Shown: positions 1-5,671 of the stretch, piece after piece
Layout: each line of letters opens with the position of its first letter
How positions within the stretch are numbered: the first letter of the stretch is position 1
IMG/VR virus record: IMGVR_UViG_3300030106_000318
Span: 1 to 26,485 of that record
DNA from: a virus
Strand: one strand, 5' to 3'
DNA length: 26,485 nucleotides
Program-made: the position numbers and the translations under genes
The notes under the pieces: generated by a model
Seen by the model: the letters and a program-made list of their open reading frames with translations, nothing else
Database searches by the model: none
What the model was told of the DNA's origin: nothing

Positions 1-324
1 AAGAGTATTCATATGTATGGATTAAACCAGCAAATGAAACAACAAACGTATCAAAGGATAATTGTAATGAGCCAAGATAAACTAACAAGATTAGCAAAGA
101 GATATAGAGGACTAAGTAGAGTTACTAGTGCTATAAATGATTTGCCGATCTATGGTGTATACTGGGGTAACTTTCCAGATTTAGTAAAGACTTTAGAAGA
201 TGCTAAAGATGAAGTTAAAGAAGCTATAAGAGAAACTAAAAATGATTTAGCTTCTATAGAACAAAAAGAACCTTTAGATGTAGATACTATGTCAGCTTTA
301 GCTGATGATGATAATAGAGTTTAA
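1..324 (+). CDS. C-terminal end of a phage protein, 5' truncated
   Basis: The frame is open from the first base of the window; the first ATG is at 13 and has no Shine-Dalgarno in front of it, so this is most likely the tail of a longer gene that starts upstream. About 107 residues are visible: a basic stretch containing MSQDKLTRLAKRYRGLSR, a segment ITS-like with aromatic residues (YGVYWGNFPDL), a charged helix rich in K/E/D, and an acidic end (DADDDN-type). I do not recognise the family. Its stop TAA (322-324) overlaps the stop of the convergent gene on the other strand. It is read in the same direction as the replication genes at 1958-4821, so an early or replication role is possible but unproven. 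Confidence 0.55.
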   Translation, partial: KSIHMYGLNQQMKQQTYQRIIVMSQDKLTRLAKRYRGLSRVTSAINDLPIYGVYWGNFPDLVKTLEDAKDEVKEAIRETKNDLASIEQKEPLDVDTMSALADDDNRV

Positions 325-572
325 ATCCAATTTTTAGGAATACAAAGTACTTCACCAAACTCTATACCTTCTTCATCAACTGAGTATGTACCAAATGTTT
401 TGATATACTCATCAGTTTCTTCGTATATATAACCTGTTGTATAAGATTCAGATGGTTTTAATTCATCCATTTCTTTTTTAGTAAGCCATCCAGTTTTAGA
501 AACTGCATCAAGCCATTTAAGTTTAGTCTTAATTTTTTTGTAAGGTATTTTAGTGGATCGTTTTTTGCGCAT
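321..572 (-). CDS. Conserved small phage protein of unknown function
   Basis: This 83-residue protein is basic at its N-terminus (MRKKRSTKIPYKK) and then turns acidic. The pattern W-x-DA-x(4)-GW, then GYIYEETDEYI, then a C-terminal EVLCIPKNWI resembles small proteins in many phages that end in 'IPK-x-x-I'; I know no established function for them. It is the last gene of a minus-strand run from 1947 and overlaps the previous gene (550-816) by 23 nt. Its stop codon shares bases with the stop of the plus-strand gene ending at 324, leaving no room for a terminator between the convergent units. Confidence 0.6.
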   Translation of the reverse strand: MRKKRSTKIPYKKIKTKLKWLDAVSKTGWLTKKEMDELKPSESYTTGYIYEETDEYIKTFGTYSVDEEGIEFGEVLCIPKNWI

Positions 573-816
573 ATAAGTCTAATAAATTATCAATCTCTTT
601 ATCACTAGATAATATTTCTTCAGCTAAATAACCTTCTTCTTTGCAAACTAAAGCTAGATACTGAGAGTATATCATTGCAAGTGCTAGTGCATTTATTACC
701 TTATAAGGTACATCTGGGTGATGTAAAGTCAAAAAATCTGCAATTTTATTAGAATCTACTTTATTCATAAATTTTTCAGATTCTGATTTCTTTTTAAATT
801 TATATAATTTAGACAT
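550..816 (-). CDS. Small helical hypothetical protein
   Basis: I chose the ATG at 816 because GGAG (824-821) lies 4 nt upstream; an in-frame ATG at 828 exists but has no such site. The product has 88 residues. The first 25 are strongly basic (KLYKFKKKSESEKF), followed by predicted helices with a hydrophobic core (VINALALAMIYSQYLALVC) and an acidic stretch near the end. There are two cysteines only, and no nuclease or DNA-binding signature was recognised. It sits between the HNH gene (841-1215) and the 321-572 gene in a tight minus-strand operon, so it is probably an early accessory protein. Confidence 0.5.
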   Translation of the reverse strand: MSKLYKFKKKSESEKFMNKVDSNKIADFLTLHHPDVPYKVINALALAMIYSQYLALVCKEEGYLAEEILSSDKEIDNLLDLYAQKTIH

Positions 817-840
817 ACTTCTCCACATTAAATATAGATA

Positions 841-1215
841 TTATTTGAGATGCAATAGAAAGTCTAGGTGCTTTTGGACCTTATGTAAAACTTTTTTATG
901 TACTGTATTCCACAAATATCTATCATCTTCTTTATTATCACTATTGTATATACAGTATAATAAAAGCGCATAAAACTTAGGATTTATGCCAATTTTAGTC
1001 CAAAACTTAGCTTCTCCAGTCATATGTAATTGATGATGATGTGTATAGCATAATGGTACAGTATAGTAATCAGAGACTTTCATACCCATAGCTTTAGGTT
1101 CAGCTATTGTAATATGATGCGCTTGGCAGCAGTCGTAATAACAAAGTATACATGGTTTAGATGCTACCCATTTTAGGTATTTATCTGATCTGTATCTTTT
1201 GCTTTTTTGAAACAT
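841..1215 (-). CDS. HNH-family nuclease, DUF968/Ref/YbcO-like
   Basis: This 124-residue protein has the typical order of the DUF968/Ref-like family: KYLKWVASKPC-x2-C (C22, C25), then CQAHHI (C30, H33, H34), then a loop with KAMGMKVSDYYTVPLC (C56), then HHHQLH (H59-H64) and a following FW. The paired cysteines would bind a structural zinc and the His cluster forms the HNH active site. Known relatives are P1 Ref, a RecA-dependent nuclease, and YbcO-like recombination nucleases, which act on DNA structures such as D-loops. The full motif set is present and the length is normal for the family. It overlaps the upstream gene (1181-1663) by 35 nt. The neighbouring PD-(D/E)XK nuclease and SSB-like genes suggest a role in phage recombination. 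Confidence 0.8.
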   Translation of the reverse strand: MFQKSKRYRSDKYLKWVASKPCILCYYDCCQAHHITIAEPKAMGMKVSDYYTVPLCYTHHHQLHMTGEAKFWTKIGINPKFYALLLYCIYNSDNKEDDRYLWNTVHKKVLHKVQKHLDFLLHLK

Positions 1216-1663
1216 TATGACCTTTTATAGTATTGTATGTTTTTTTATAGCCAAAAAATATACAAAGTCTACTAAGACCTTCATGCACAAGACCACTAGA
1301 TTTACGCTGAGATATACCTAGATTTATAGATAGTTCCATAACACCGTAGTTTTCCCAACAAAATAACTTCATAATTTTATCATGTGGTTTACAGATATGT
1401 TTATCTATTTTAGCCAGGAACATCATAGCACCTATTTTACTACCCATGACATCTGAATTATCACCATCAACTTTAGGTTCTAGCTTTGCAGCTCTACCAC
1501 CTATTTGAGCTATCTCACAAAGTCTACGATACCTAGAACCTGCTTCATATTCTAATGGTGTAATAAGTTTACGATGCAGCATATACTCAAGTCTTGATTC
1601 TCTAACATTAAAGAATACTACTCGTTTATCTATAACTTTTCTTATTATTTCTTTTTTATCCAT
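1181..1663 (-). CDS. DUF6456-like helix-turn-helix protein
   Basis: The N-terminal half contains RESRLEYMLHRKLITPLEYEAG-type sequence (split here: RESRLEYMLHRKL, then ITPLEYEAGSRYRRL), followed by AQIGGRAA. This matches the 'SPL..l..+..It..ql.AG.+lR.l' pattern of DUF6456-like proteins of alphaproteobacteria and their phages. The second half (about residues 95-145: MKLFCWENYGVMELSINLGIS and on to LVHEGLSRL) reads like a sigma-region-4-type helix-turn-helix. A transcription regulator is the likely role, but this is inferred from residues seen by eye. It overlaps both neighbours (19 and 35 nt), so it is translated with the DnaA IV-like gene and the HNH gene. Confidence 0.55.
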   Translation of the reverse strand: MDKKEIIRKVIDKRVVFFNVRESRLEYMLHRKLITPLEYEAGSRYRRLCEIAQIGGRAAKLEPKVDGDNSDVMGSKIGAMMFLAKIDKHICKPHDKIMKLFCWENYGVMELSINLGISQRKSSGLVHEGLSRLCIFFGYKKTYNTIKGHNVSKKQKIQIR

Positions 1664-1947
1664 TCAGTATACAACTGTTTATATATATTAACTTTGAGAC
1701 GAAATGAAGTGTCTTTTGAATATTTATCCATTAGCCGTTGTATGCGATTAGTGGATTTACATCTATGTAAACGATGGATTGTACTTTTGATACCATACCT
1801 TTTGGTAGGTATCAACAAGTAAGAAATCAGCATACTAATATTATATGCAGTATACTCGTAATTATTTTTTATTTGTTGTTTTCCACAAATCACGTTAAAG
1901 TTAATCTTAAACTGATTTGCAATAAAGTGTTGTAAATTATTAATCAT
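1645..1947 (-). CDS. Small basic protein, possibly DnaA domain IV-like
   Basis: A 100-residue, very basic protein (many K/R, few acidic residues). Its middle has a run of helices (YEYTAYNISMLISYLL), then KSTIHRLHRCKSTNRIQRLM, followed by a short linker and a last helix. The layout (helix, short turn, second helix with paired basic residues and 'ST', then a tail helix) recalls the DNA-binding domain IV of DnaA, small copies of which occur in marine phages. However, the diagnostic DHS/TV signature is not intact, so the call is weak. The start lies only 10 nt from the divergent start at 1958 and lacks a Shine-Dalgarno; a TATAAT-like box sits 24 nt upstream. Confidence 0.45.
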   Translation of the reverse strand: MINNLQHFIANQFKINFNVICGKQQIKNNYEYTAYNISMLISYLLIPTKRYGIKSTIHRLHRCKSTNRIQRLMDKYSKDTSFRLKVNIYKQLYTEWIKKK

Positions 1948-1957
1948 AGGAGATGTT

Positions 1958-2722
1958 ATGTTAAGAATAGATTATAGGCATAGTGCTAGTAGAGGTAATG
2001 CCTTTATAGATAGTCCAGCTTATTGGATAATCACAGAATTATTTGGTTATGAAGATAAAGCAAATGATAGGATGATTATGGGTAATGCAGCAGAAGAAGC
2101 CGCATATGAAGGACTAAATGGATTGCATCCAGACCAAGTTATATCAGATGCAGAGTCAGCATTTGATAGAGAATCAGATAATAAAGAAGCTCCTGAAAGA
2201 GCTTGGTCAGGACTAATAGCTACAAGATTTGTAGATTCATTAAAAGAATTTGGTAAAGTTAAAGGATACCAAAGAGAAATAATTACAGAAAAATTTTATG
2301 GATTAACATATCCAATAAAATGCCTACTGGATTTTGAGTTTAAAGATATAATAGTTGATACTAAAGCAACAGCTTATCTTAAGAGATTAAAATCCGGTAG
2401 TCTAGATAGTAATTGGTATCCAAAAGATTCTGATGTAAGGCAACAGTTATTGTATCAAAAGGTTTTTGGTAAACCTACTATGTTACTATATGCTTCTGCT
2501 AAAGATCAAGAATGTGTTGATATGGTTGATAGAGATCCAATGTATCTACAACAATTAGTAGGTGCATTTAGAACTATTGAACATATAACTAAAATAGCCA
2601 AGACCAAAGATGATATTGTCAAAATGTATCCATTAACATTTGACAATTTCAGATGGGGAAAAGGCATGACAGAATCCAAGAAGTTTGCTAAAGATGTATG
2701 GCAAACTATATGGAAAATATAA
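1958..2722 (+). CDS. PD-(D/E)XK nuclease, RecB/Cas4-like exonuclease
   Basis: This 254-residue protein has the PD-(D/E)XK core in order: GNAAEEAA (42-49, supplying the motif I glutamate), PIKCLLDFEF with D125, IIVDTKAT with D134-x-K136 (the D-x-K catalytic pair), and a downstream RQQLLYQ (161-167), the conserved glutamine motif of RecB/Cas4-type enzymes. No four-cysteine cluster is visible, so it is not the iron-sulfur Cas4 type. The expected role is metal-dependent DNA exonuclease work in phage recombination or replication, and turnover of host DNA is also possible. AGGAGA at 1948-1953 sits 4 nt before the ATG. It is the first gene of a plus-strand operon and is followed by an SSB-like gene, a pairing common in phage recombination modules. 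Confidence 0.85.
   Translation: MLRIDYRHSASRGNAFIDSPAYWIITELFGYEDKANDRMIMGNAAEEAAYEGLNGLHPDQVISDAESAFDRESDNKEAPERAWSGLIATRFVDSLKEFGKVKGYQREIITEKFYGLTYPIKCLLDFEFKDIIVDTKATAYLKRLKSGSLDSNWYPKDSDVRQQLLYQKVFGKPTMLLYASAKDQECVDMVDRDPMYLQQLVGAFRTIEHITKIAKTKDDIVKMYPLTFDNFRWGKGMTESKKFAKDVWQTIWKI
1971..1998 (-). promoter_or_regulatory. Candidate minus-strand promoter inside the divergent gene
   Basis: On the minus strand, TATAAT (1976-1971) is preceded 16 nt upstream by TTACCT (1998-1993), a poor -35. Transcription would begin near 1964, giving a short leader before the ATG at 1947. Because the two divergent starts are 10 nt apart, a promoter for the minus operon must lie inside the plus-strand gene, which makes this box more credible. 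In AT-rich DNA such boxes also occur by chance. Confidence 0.3.
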
Positions 2723-2760
2723 AACAAATAATGAAACGTATAAACAAAAGGAGAACAAAT

Positions 2761-3243
2761 ATGGAACTAGAAACATATGATTGTACTATCAAAGGATTAA
2801 AAGATATTCATGATGCTGAGAATCCAGTTAAATACTGGTTAGCAGTAGATCTTGATGATGGTACAGAAAGAAGATTGTTTGTAGAACAAAGTTGCAGACA
2901 AATGAATAAAGGTGATCGTATTAAAGTACATGGTTATAAAATTCGCAAAGCAGGATCTATAAATCAAACTTGTACAAAGATAGATCATTTAACAGGTGAT
3001 AAGCATGTAGAAAGTATAAATAATTCACCTGCACCAAAGGTTTCTAATGGTCAAACTGTTAATAATATAAGTGCTTCAGTAGACCAATGGAAAGAAAAAT
3101 ACAGATTGACTATGTCTAATTTACTTAGTTCGGTTCTCCCTTCTAAGCAAATAGAAGAATATGATACTGTATTTGTTGAGATAGATAAGTTATCTAGAAA
3201 GATACTTAAAGCTCAATATGATGGGGATGAAGCCCCATTTTAA
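2761..3243 (+). CDS. OB-fold single-stranded DNA-binding protein candidate
   Basis: The open frame extends back to 2698, but AAGGAGA at 2748-2754 sits 6 nt before the ATG at 2761, giving 160 residues. The first half has strand-rich sequence compatible with an OB fold (YWLAVDLDDGTERRLFVEQ, then MNKGDRIKVHGYKI). The middle is a polar linker (KHVESINNSPAPKVSNG). The last half is helical and the protein ends in DGDEAPF, an acidic tip with terminal Pro-Phe like the DDDIPF tail by which bacterial SSB recruits partner enzymes. T7 gp2.5 also ends in an acidic Phe tail. I infer an SSB-like role with the nuclease just upstream. The family itself is not recognised with certainty. Confidence 0.6.
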   Translation: MELETYDCTIKGLKDIHDAENPVKYWLAVDLDDGTERRLFVEQSCRQMNKGDRIKVHGYKIRKAGSINQTCTKIDHLTGDKHVESINNSPAPKVSNGQTVNNISASVDQWKEKYRLTMSNLLSSVLPSKQIEEYDTVFVEIDKLSRKILKAQYDGDEAPF

Positions 3244-3251
3244 GCATGTTT

Positions 3252-3336
3252 AACCTATATTAGTTAGGTTCGACCCAAAAGCATCCCAGGTTTTAATGTT
3301 AAAGACATCTCCTACCTGGGGTGCTGAAAGAAAGGA
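3252..3336 (+). promoter_or_regulatory. Structured RNA leader with possible SD-sequestering pseudoknot
   Basis: The 102-nt gap between two plus-strand genes holds two stems. AACCTA (3252-3257) pairs with TAGGTT (3265-3270) across a 7-nt loop. GCATCCCAGG (3281-3290) pairs with CCTGGGGTGC (3315-3324), nine Watson-Crick pairs and one G-U. Inside the second loop, ATGT (3296-3299) can pair with ACAT (3305-3308). TCCT (3310-3313) in that loop is complementary to AGGA (3333-3336) of the Shine-Dalgarno for the gene at 3346. Neither stem has a following T-tract, so this is not a plain terminator. It matches no riboswitch consensus I could recall. A cis-acting translational switch or processed leader is inference. 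Confidence 0.4.
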
Positions 3337-3345
3337 TAAAATAAT

Positions 3346-3534
3346 ATGAAAAGATATAAAATATCAGTTATGGAAAAAGGATATGTTATTAAAGAAAATT
3401 ATATAATGGCAGAAGATGAAGATGATGCACATGAAAGATTTTATAATTATGAAGAATTAGACAATCCTGAATGGAAAATAGTGGAAAGTAAGATGAAAGA
3501 GGATAATGTAGAAATAACAGAGGAGAAGAAATAA
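3346..3534 (+). CDS. Small acidic protein, paralogue of the 4064-4252 product
   Basis: A 62-residue protein opening with MKRYKISVMEKG, a beta-like segment, then AEDEDDAHERF (a helix), then PEWKIVES, and a charged tail. This order (K-x-YK strand, 'AE-x-ED-x-A-x-E-x-F' helix, then 'W-x-(I/V)' strand) is repeated in the 62-residue product at 4064-4252, so the two look like duplicated copies. The fold resembles small DpnD/PcfM-like phage proteins, a comparison made only by eye. AAAGGA (3331-3336) is 9 nt upstream, and that site may be masked by the leader structure before it. Function unknown. Confidence 0.6.
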   Translation: MKRYKISVMEKGYVIKENYIMAEDEDDAHERFYNYEELDNPEWKIVESKMKEDNVEITEEKK

Positions 3535-3535
3535 T

Positions 3536-3739
3536 ATGAAAACAATATTAGTTATATTTACATTAATAAGACAAGATGGATATGTGGACATAAAAGTTCC
3601 AACAGTCTATCAAGATAATTGTATTAAAACGGCAGAGTCTTTGCTAATAAGTATGAATGAAAAAGTATTTATAAATAGTATGCCAGTATTAGCTTTTAGA
3701 TGTGTTAAATTAAATAATCATAAGGAGTATGTAAAATGA
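3536..3739 (+). CDS. Small protein with hydrophobic N-terminus and two cysteines
   Basis: 67 residues, starting MKTILVIFTLIRQDG. The first 11 residues could be a short beta strand or a weak export signal, but it is too short for a convincing signal peptide. The rest has DNCIKTAESLL and LAFRCVKL, so the two cysteines (about 29 and 55) could form a disulfide if the protein is exported. AGGAGA (about 3520-3525) precedes the ATG, which starts one base after the previous stop. It overlaps the next gene by 4 nt (ATGA). Function unknown. Confidence 0.55.
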   Translation: MKTILVIFTLIRQDGYVDIKVPTVYQDNCIKTAESLLISMNEKVFINSMPVLAFRCVKLNNHKEYVK

Positions 3740-4071
3740 TAACAGAAAAAAGATTACAAGAAGCATTAGAGTATTTAGCAACTACAGATGAAGAACATGC
3801 TAAGTTATCTGCAGGTATAGATTATCTTAAAGATAAACATAAAGCAGATAAAGCGCAATTTATTATGACTAATCCATCAGCACATTTACAAAAATCTGCT
3901 GCTATGAAAGAAACTGCATATTATAGTTCAAATGATTATATGAATTATATATCAGAAAAAAAAGATGTAGCTTATAAATTAAACTTACTAGAAAATAAAA
4001 GAGCCAAAGAAAATCTTGTCGTAGATGTTTGGCGTACACTAGAAGCGAGTAGAAGAAAAGCAAGTGTCTAA
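3736..4071 (+). CDS. Conserved coiled-coil phage protein of unknown function
   Basis: 111 residues, nearly all helical and charged. It begins MITEKRLQEALEYLATTDEE and ends VVDVWRTLEASRRKAS. This beginning ('I(T/S)E-x-RLE-x-AL-x-YLA-x-TD') and end ('VWRTLEA-x-RR') are typical of a small protein widespread in phages of alphaproteobacteria, usually near SSB/nuclease genes; it has no assigned function that I know. TAAGGAG (about 3721-3727) lies upstream of the start. The gene overlaps its left neighbour by 4 nt and its right neighbour by 8 nt. A coiled-coil adaptor in the replication/recombination module is possible. Confidence 0.65.
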   Translation: MITEKRLQEALEYLATTDEEHAKLSAGIDYLKDKHKADKAQFIMTNPSAHLQKSAAMKETAYYSSNDYMNYISEKKDVAYKLNLLENKRAKENLVVDVWRTLEASRRKASV

Positions 4072-4252
4072 GTATAAATTTAAAACTTACAGGTATATGT
4101 TGGGGGTCGTTACCATAGAAGCAGAGACAGAAGATAAAGCATTAGAGAAGTTTCAAAACTTAAAAGGAACTGATCTTGACTGGCAAGTCTGCAAAACCAA
4201 AGACGATCTCACAACATATGAAGTCAAGTTGGATAAAGACCTATCAAGATAG
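4064..4252 (+). CDS. Small protein, second copy of the 3346-3534 type
   Basis: A 62-residue frame that must start with GTG at 4064, inside the end of the preceding gene; no strong ribosome site is seen, so coupling to the upstream gene is likely. Sequence order is SKYKFKTYRYMLG, then IEAETEDKALEKF, then LDWQVCKTKDD. It mirrors the 3346-3534 product strand by strand at the same length, so a tandem duplication followed by divergence is the simplest explanation. It also overlaps the next gene by 77 nt if that gene starts at its TTG. Function unknown. Confidence 0.5.
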   Translation: MSKYKFKTYRYMLGVVTIEAETEDKALEKFQNLKGTDLDWQVCKTKDDLTTYEVKLDKDLSR

Positions 4253-4574
4253 TCATCATAGACTCAAAGAAAATATATTATTTCAAACAGTAATATTACA
4301 AGCAATATTAGATGCTCAGTATATGGGATTAGAAACATCATTATTAAATTTTAAGATAGATGCTATAGAGTGGCTAGTAACTAACTCTGATGATTTTAAT
4401 TTTATTGTAGATCTATCAGGATATAATCCTGAGTATATAAAACGTAAGATAGATTTACTTGTAGAAAAAAAAATTATTAAGTATACTAAAGCACAGCTTG
4501 AATTAATATATGGAGATAGACCTTACAAAAGAACAAAGTTTATGATAGAAGATATAGAACATGACCCATCCTGA
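4176..4574 (+). CDS. Conserved helical phage protein of unknown function
   Basis: The core (about residues 37-95) reads FQTVILQAILDAQYMG, IEWLVTNSDDFNFIVDLSG, NPEYIKRKIDLL. This 'LQA(I/L)LDA ... WL-x(3)-SDDF-x(2)-(V/I)C/D-x-(A/S)G-x-(D/N)P' pattern is shared by small phage and prophage proteins of alphaproteobacteria with no agreed function. The TTG at 4176 has AAAGGA 7 nt upstream and gives 132 residues. The ATG at 4218 has no ribosome site and would give 118, still keeping the whole core, so the true start is uncertain. It overlaps the 4064-4252 gene by 77 nt and DUF3310 by 14 nt. Confidence 0.6.
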   Translation: MTGKSAKPKTISQHMKSSWIKTYQDSHHRLKENILFQTVILQAILDAQYMGLETSLLNFKIDAIEWLVTNSDDFNFIVDLSGYNPEYIKRKIDLLVEKKIIKYTKAQLELIYGDRPYKRTKFMIEDIEHDPS

Positions 4575-4821
4575 TTTTTTTAAAAATATCTTATTAGAAC
4601 AAATAGGTGGTAATCATTATTTAGATTTTGATATTCAACCTGCTGAATTTATAAATAGAAACAAATTACTTTTTGCTGAAGGCAATGCTATAAAGTATAT
4701 TTGTAGACATTCTAAAAAGGGTGGTAAAGAAGATATACTAAAAGCTATTCATTATTTGGAGATGATTTTGGAGAGGGATTACTCTCACGATAACAAAGAT
4801 AACAAAGACGTTTACGAGTAG
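4561..4821 (+). CDS. DUF3310 family protein
   Basis: 86 residues carrying the full DUF3310 signature: EQIGGNHY, then IQPAEFINRNKL, then EGNAIKYICRH, then KGGKEDILKAIHYLEMILE. The family is common in phages, where members are often labelled nucleotide kinase-like, though a biochemical role is not firmly established. The length matches the single-domain form. It is the last gene of the plus-strand operon. Its final 77 nt are overlapped on the opposite strand by a likely zinc-ribbon gene (4745-4906), so the C-terminal tail (YSHDNKDNKDVYE), which lies outside the conserved domain, may be shaped by the other strand's coding needs. Confidence 0.85.
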   Translation: MTHPDFFKNILLEQIGGNHYLDFDIQPAEFINRNKLLFAEGNAIKYICRHSKKGGKEDILKAIHYLEMILERDYSHDNKDNKDVYE

Positions 4822-4906
4822 CAAATACTACAAAAGAATCATTTGTAAATAGTTCTCTCATACAATGATTGCATTTTCCCACATAATATATTTTTACTTT
4901 AGCCAA
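4745..4906 (-). CDS. Small two-CxxC zinc-ribbon protein, antisense to DUF3310
   Basis: I read this 53-codon frame by hand. It starts at TTG 4906, directly after an in-frame TAA, and stops at 4745-4747; GTG at 4882 and ATG at 4861 are later possible starts. The product contains KCNHCMRELF, then NDSFVVFATRKRLCYLCYRE: CxxC, 19 residues, CxxC, which is a zinc-ribbon or treble-clef layout. The sequence between the pairs ('DSFVVFA-x-(R/K)K-x-(L/F)CY') is what I would expect of small zinc proteins in marine phages. GGGGA lies about 8 nt before the TTG. It overlaps the upstream membrane-protein gene by 13 nt and the convergent DUF3310 gene by 77 nt. Likely a nucleic-acid or protein-binding accessory factor. 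Confidence 0.55.
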   Translation of the reverse strand: MAKVKIYYVGKCNHCMRELFTNDSFVVFATRKRLCYLCYRESNPSPKSSPNNE

Positions 4907-5115
4907 TTAACTATTCCCCATACAGACATACTTGCATACATGATCTCCATAAGCATTCTTGGATTATCTTTATCTTTGTAACCAAAATAAGCCCATGCTA
5001 AACATGAAGTTAAACTTAATGACCATCCTATAACTTGACCTATACTAGATTTAAAAGTAGTTAAAACTAATATAGAAATAAATGCTGTTGTAAAAAATAT
5101 CCAGCGATTTGTCAT
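4894..5115 (-). CDS. Small three-segment membrane protein
   Basis: 73 residues with three hydrophobic stretches: WIFFTTAFISILVLTTF (about 5-21), IGWSLSLTSCLAWAYFGY (about 29-46) and a last one from MLMEIMYASMSVWGIVNWL (about 54-72). Between the second and third there is a short charged loop (KDKDNPR). It looks like a compact inner-membrane protein and recalls small PnuC-like or holin-like phage proteins, but I cannot decide between them. No ribosome site is seen; the ATG follows the previous stop by 3 nt. It lies in a cluster of five small membrane or exported proteins next to the basic-protein genes. Confidence 0.55.
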   Translation of the reverse strand: MTNRWIFFTTAFISILVLTTFKSSIGQVIGWSLSLTSCLAWAYFGYKDKDNPRMLMEIMYASMSVWGIVNWLK

Positions 5116-5118
5116 TAG

Positions 5119-5319
5119 TTATTTGATTTTTTTAATTGATAATATTTTATTATCTTTAGATAGAGTGGCTAATACTTTAGAACACATAAAAGTAGCATTA
5201 GAGTTTCTAGTACTAATTCTACGTTTATTTAAACATTCATGAACGCTTTTCATGTAAGTATATTCCATTAGTTTTTGTGGTTCTCCAACAAACATTAATA
5301 GTGCTATAACCTCAACCAT
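5119..5319 (-). CDS. Small exported protein with a cysteine pair
   Basis: 66 residues. The first 11 (MVEVIALLMFV) are hydrophobic and could be a short signal or anchor. The rest carries TYMKSVHECLNKRR, then NATFMCSKVLATL, so the two cysteines (C29 and C46) could bond if exported. Small proteins with this 'MKS(V/M)-x-x-CL-x-x-(K/R)R ... F-x-C-x-KV' pattern occur in marine phages without known function. It overlaps the previous gene by 8 nt. AGGAG lies 16 nt upstream, rather far, so translation probably depends on coupling. A role in the envelope during lysis or superinfection control is only a guess. Confidence 0.5.
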   Translation of the reverse strand: MVEVIALLMFVGEPQKLMEYTYMKSVHECLNKRRISTRNSNATFMCSKVLATLSKDNKILSIKKIK

Positions 5320-5671
5320 TTTTTTTATGTTTTAACTCCTCAACATCTCTTTGTAATTTTTCTATTTTCTTTTCTGCTTCTCTTAATAAAACTTTAGTAT
5401 GTATATTATCATCTAATTGTTTTTGATGCTTATCTATTATACTTGCGTTATGCTCGATGAGCATCAGCATTTCAAGATTTTTGGGTGTCTGTTCTGCTTT
5501 TTTGAGTAGATCAGCAGATTGTAATTGATCTTGTGTTTCTAATTTATTTAATCTTTCTAATACACCAAAGTATGCCCAAGTGCCTACAGATATAGCACCA
5601 ATAATACCAATCATATTTTTTATTGGCATTGCTACTGATGTTTTATCGCTTATCTCCATCTTTTTTTCCAT
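5312..5671 (-). CDS. Membrane-anchored coiled-coil protein
   Basis: 119 residues. After a charged N-terminus comes one membrane segment (MIGIIGAISVGTWAYFGVLE, about 20-39), then LNKLETQDQLQSADLLKKA, AEQTPKNLEMLMLIEH and a long charged coiled coil to the end. The 'TWAYFG ... ERLN-x-LE ... LLKKAEQTPKNLE' block is one I recognise from marine phage hypothetical proteins. Topology resembles a spanin-like or holin-associated protein, but no partner pair is evident. AAAGGAGAG (about 5690-5682) lies upstream, inside the 58-residue gene that it overlaps by 29 nt. Confidence 0.6.
   Translation of the reverse strand: MEKKMEISDKTSVAMPIKNMIGIIGAISVGTWAYFGVLERLNKLETQDQLQSADLLKKAEQTPKNLEMLMLIEHNASIIDKHQKQLDDNIHTKVLLREAEKKIEKLQRDVEELKHKKNG

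Noticed and set aside
2698-2760. N-terminal extension of the SSB-like protein from ATG 2698
   Set aside because: It overlaps the nuclease end, lacks a ribosome site and adds a basic stretch unlike the rest, while the ATG at 2761 has AAGGAGA at ideal spacing.
3264-3290. tRNA-like T-arm sequence (GGTTCGACCC) suggesting a tRNA gene or attP core
   Set aside because: The 5-bp T stem does not close (mismatches with a 7-nt loop), there is no acceptor or anticodon arm at correct spacing, and no integrase is in the window. The stems found there pair differently.
4837-4870. AATCATT...AATGATT hairpin between convergent genes as a bidirectional terminator
   Set aside because: The stem is AT-rich, needs a bulge and has a 13-nt loop. 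It lies inside the zinc-ribbon reading frame, so the pairing may be chance.
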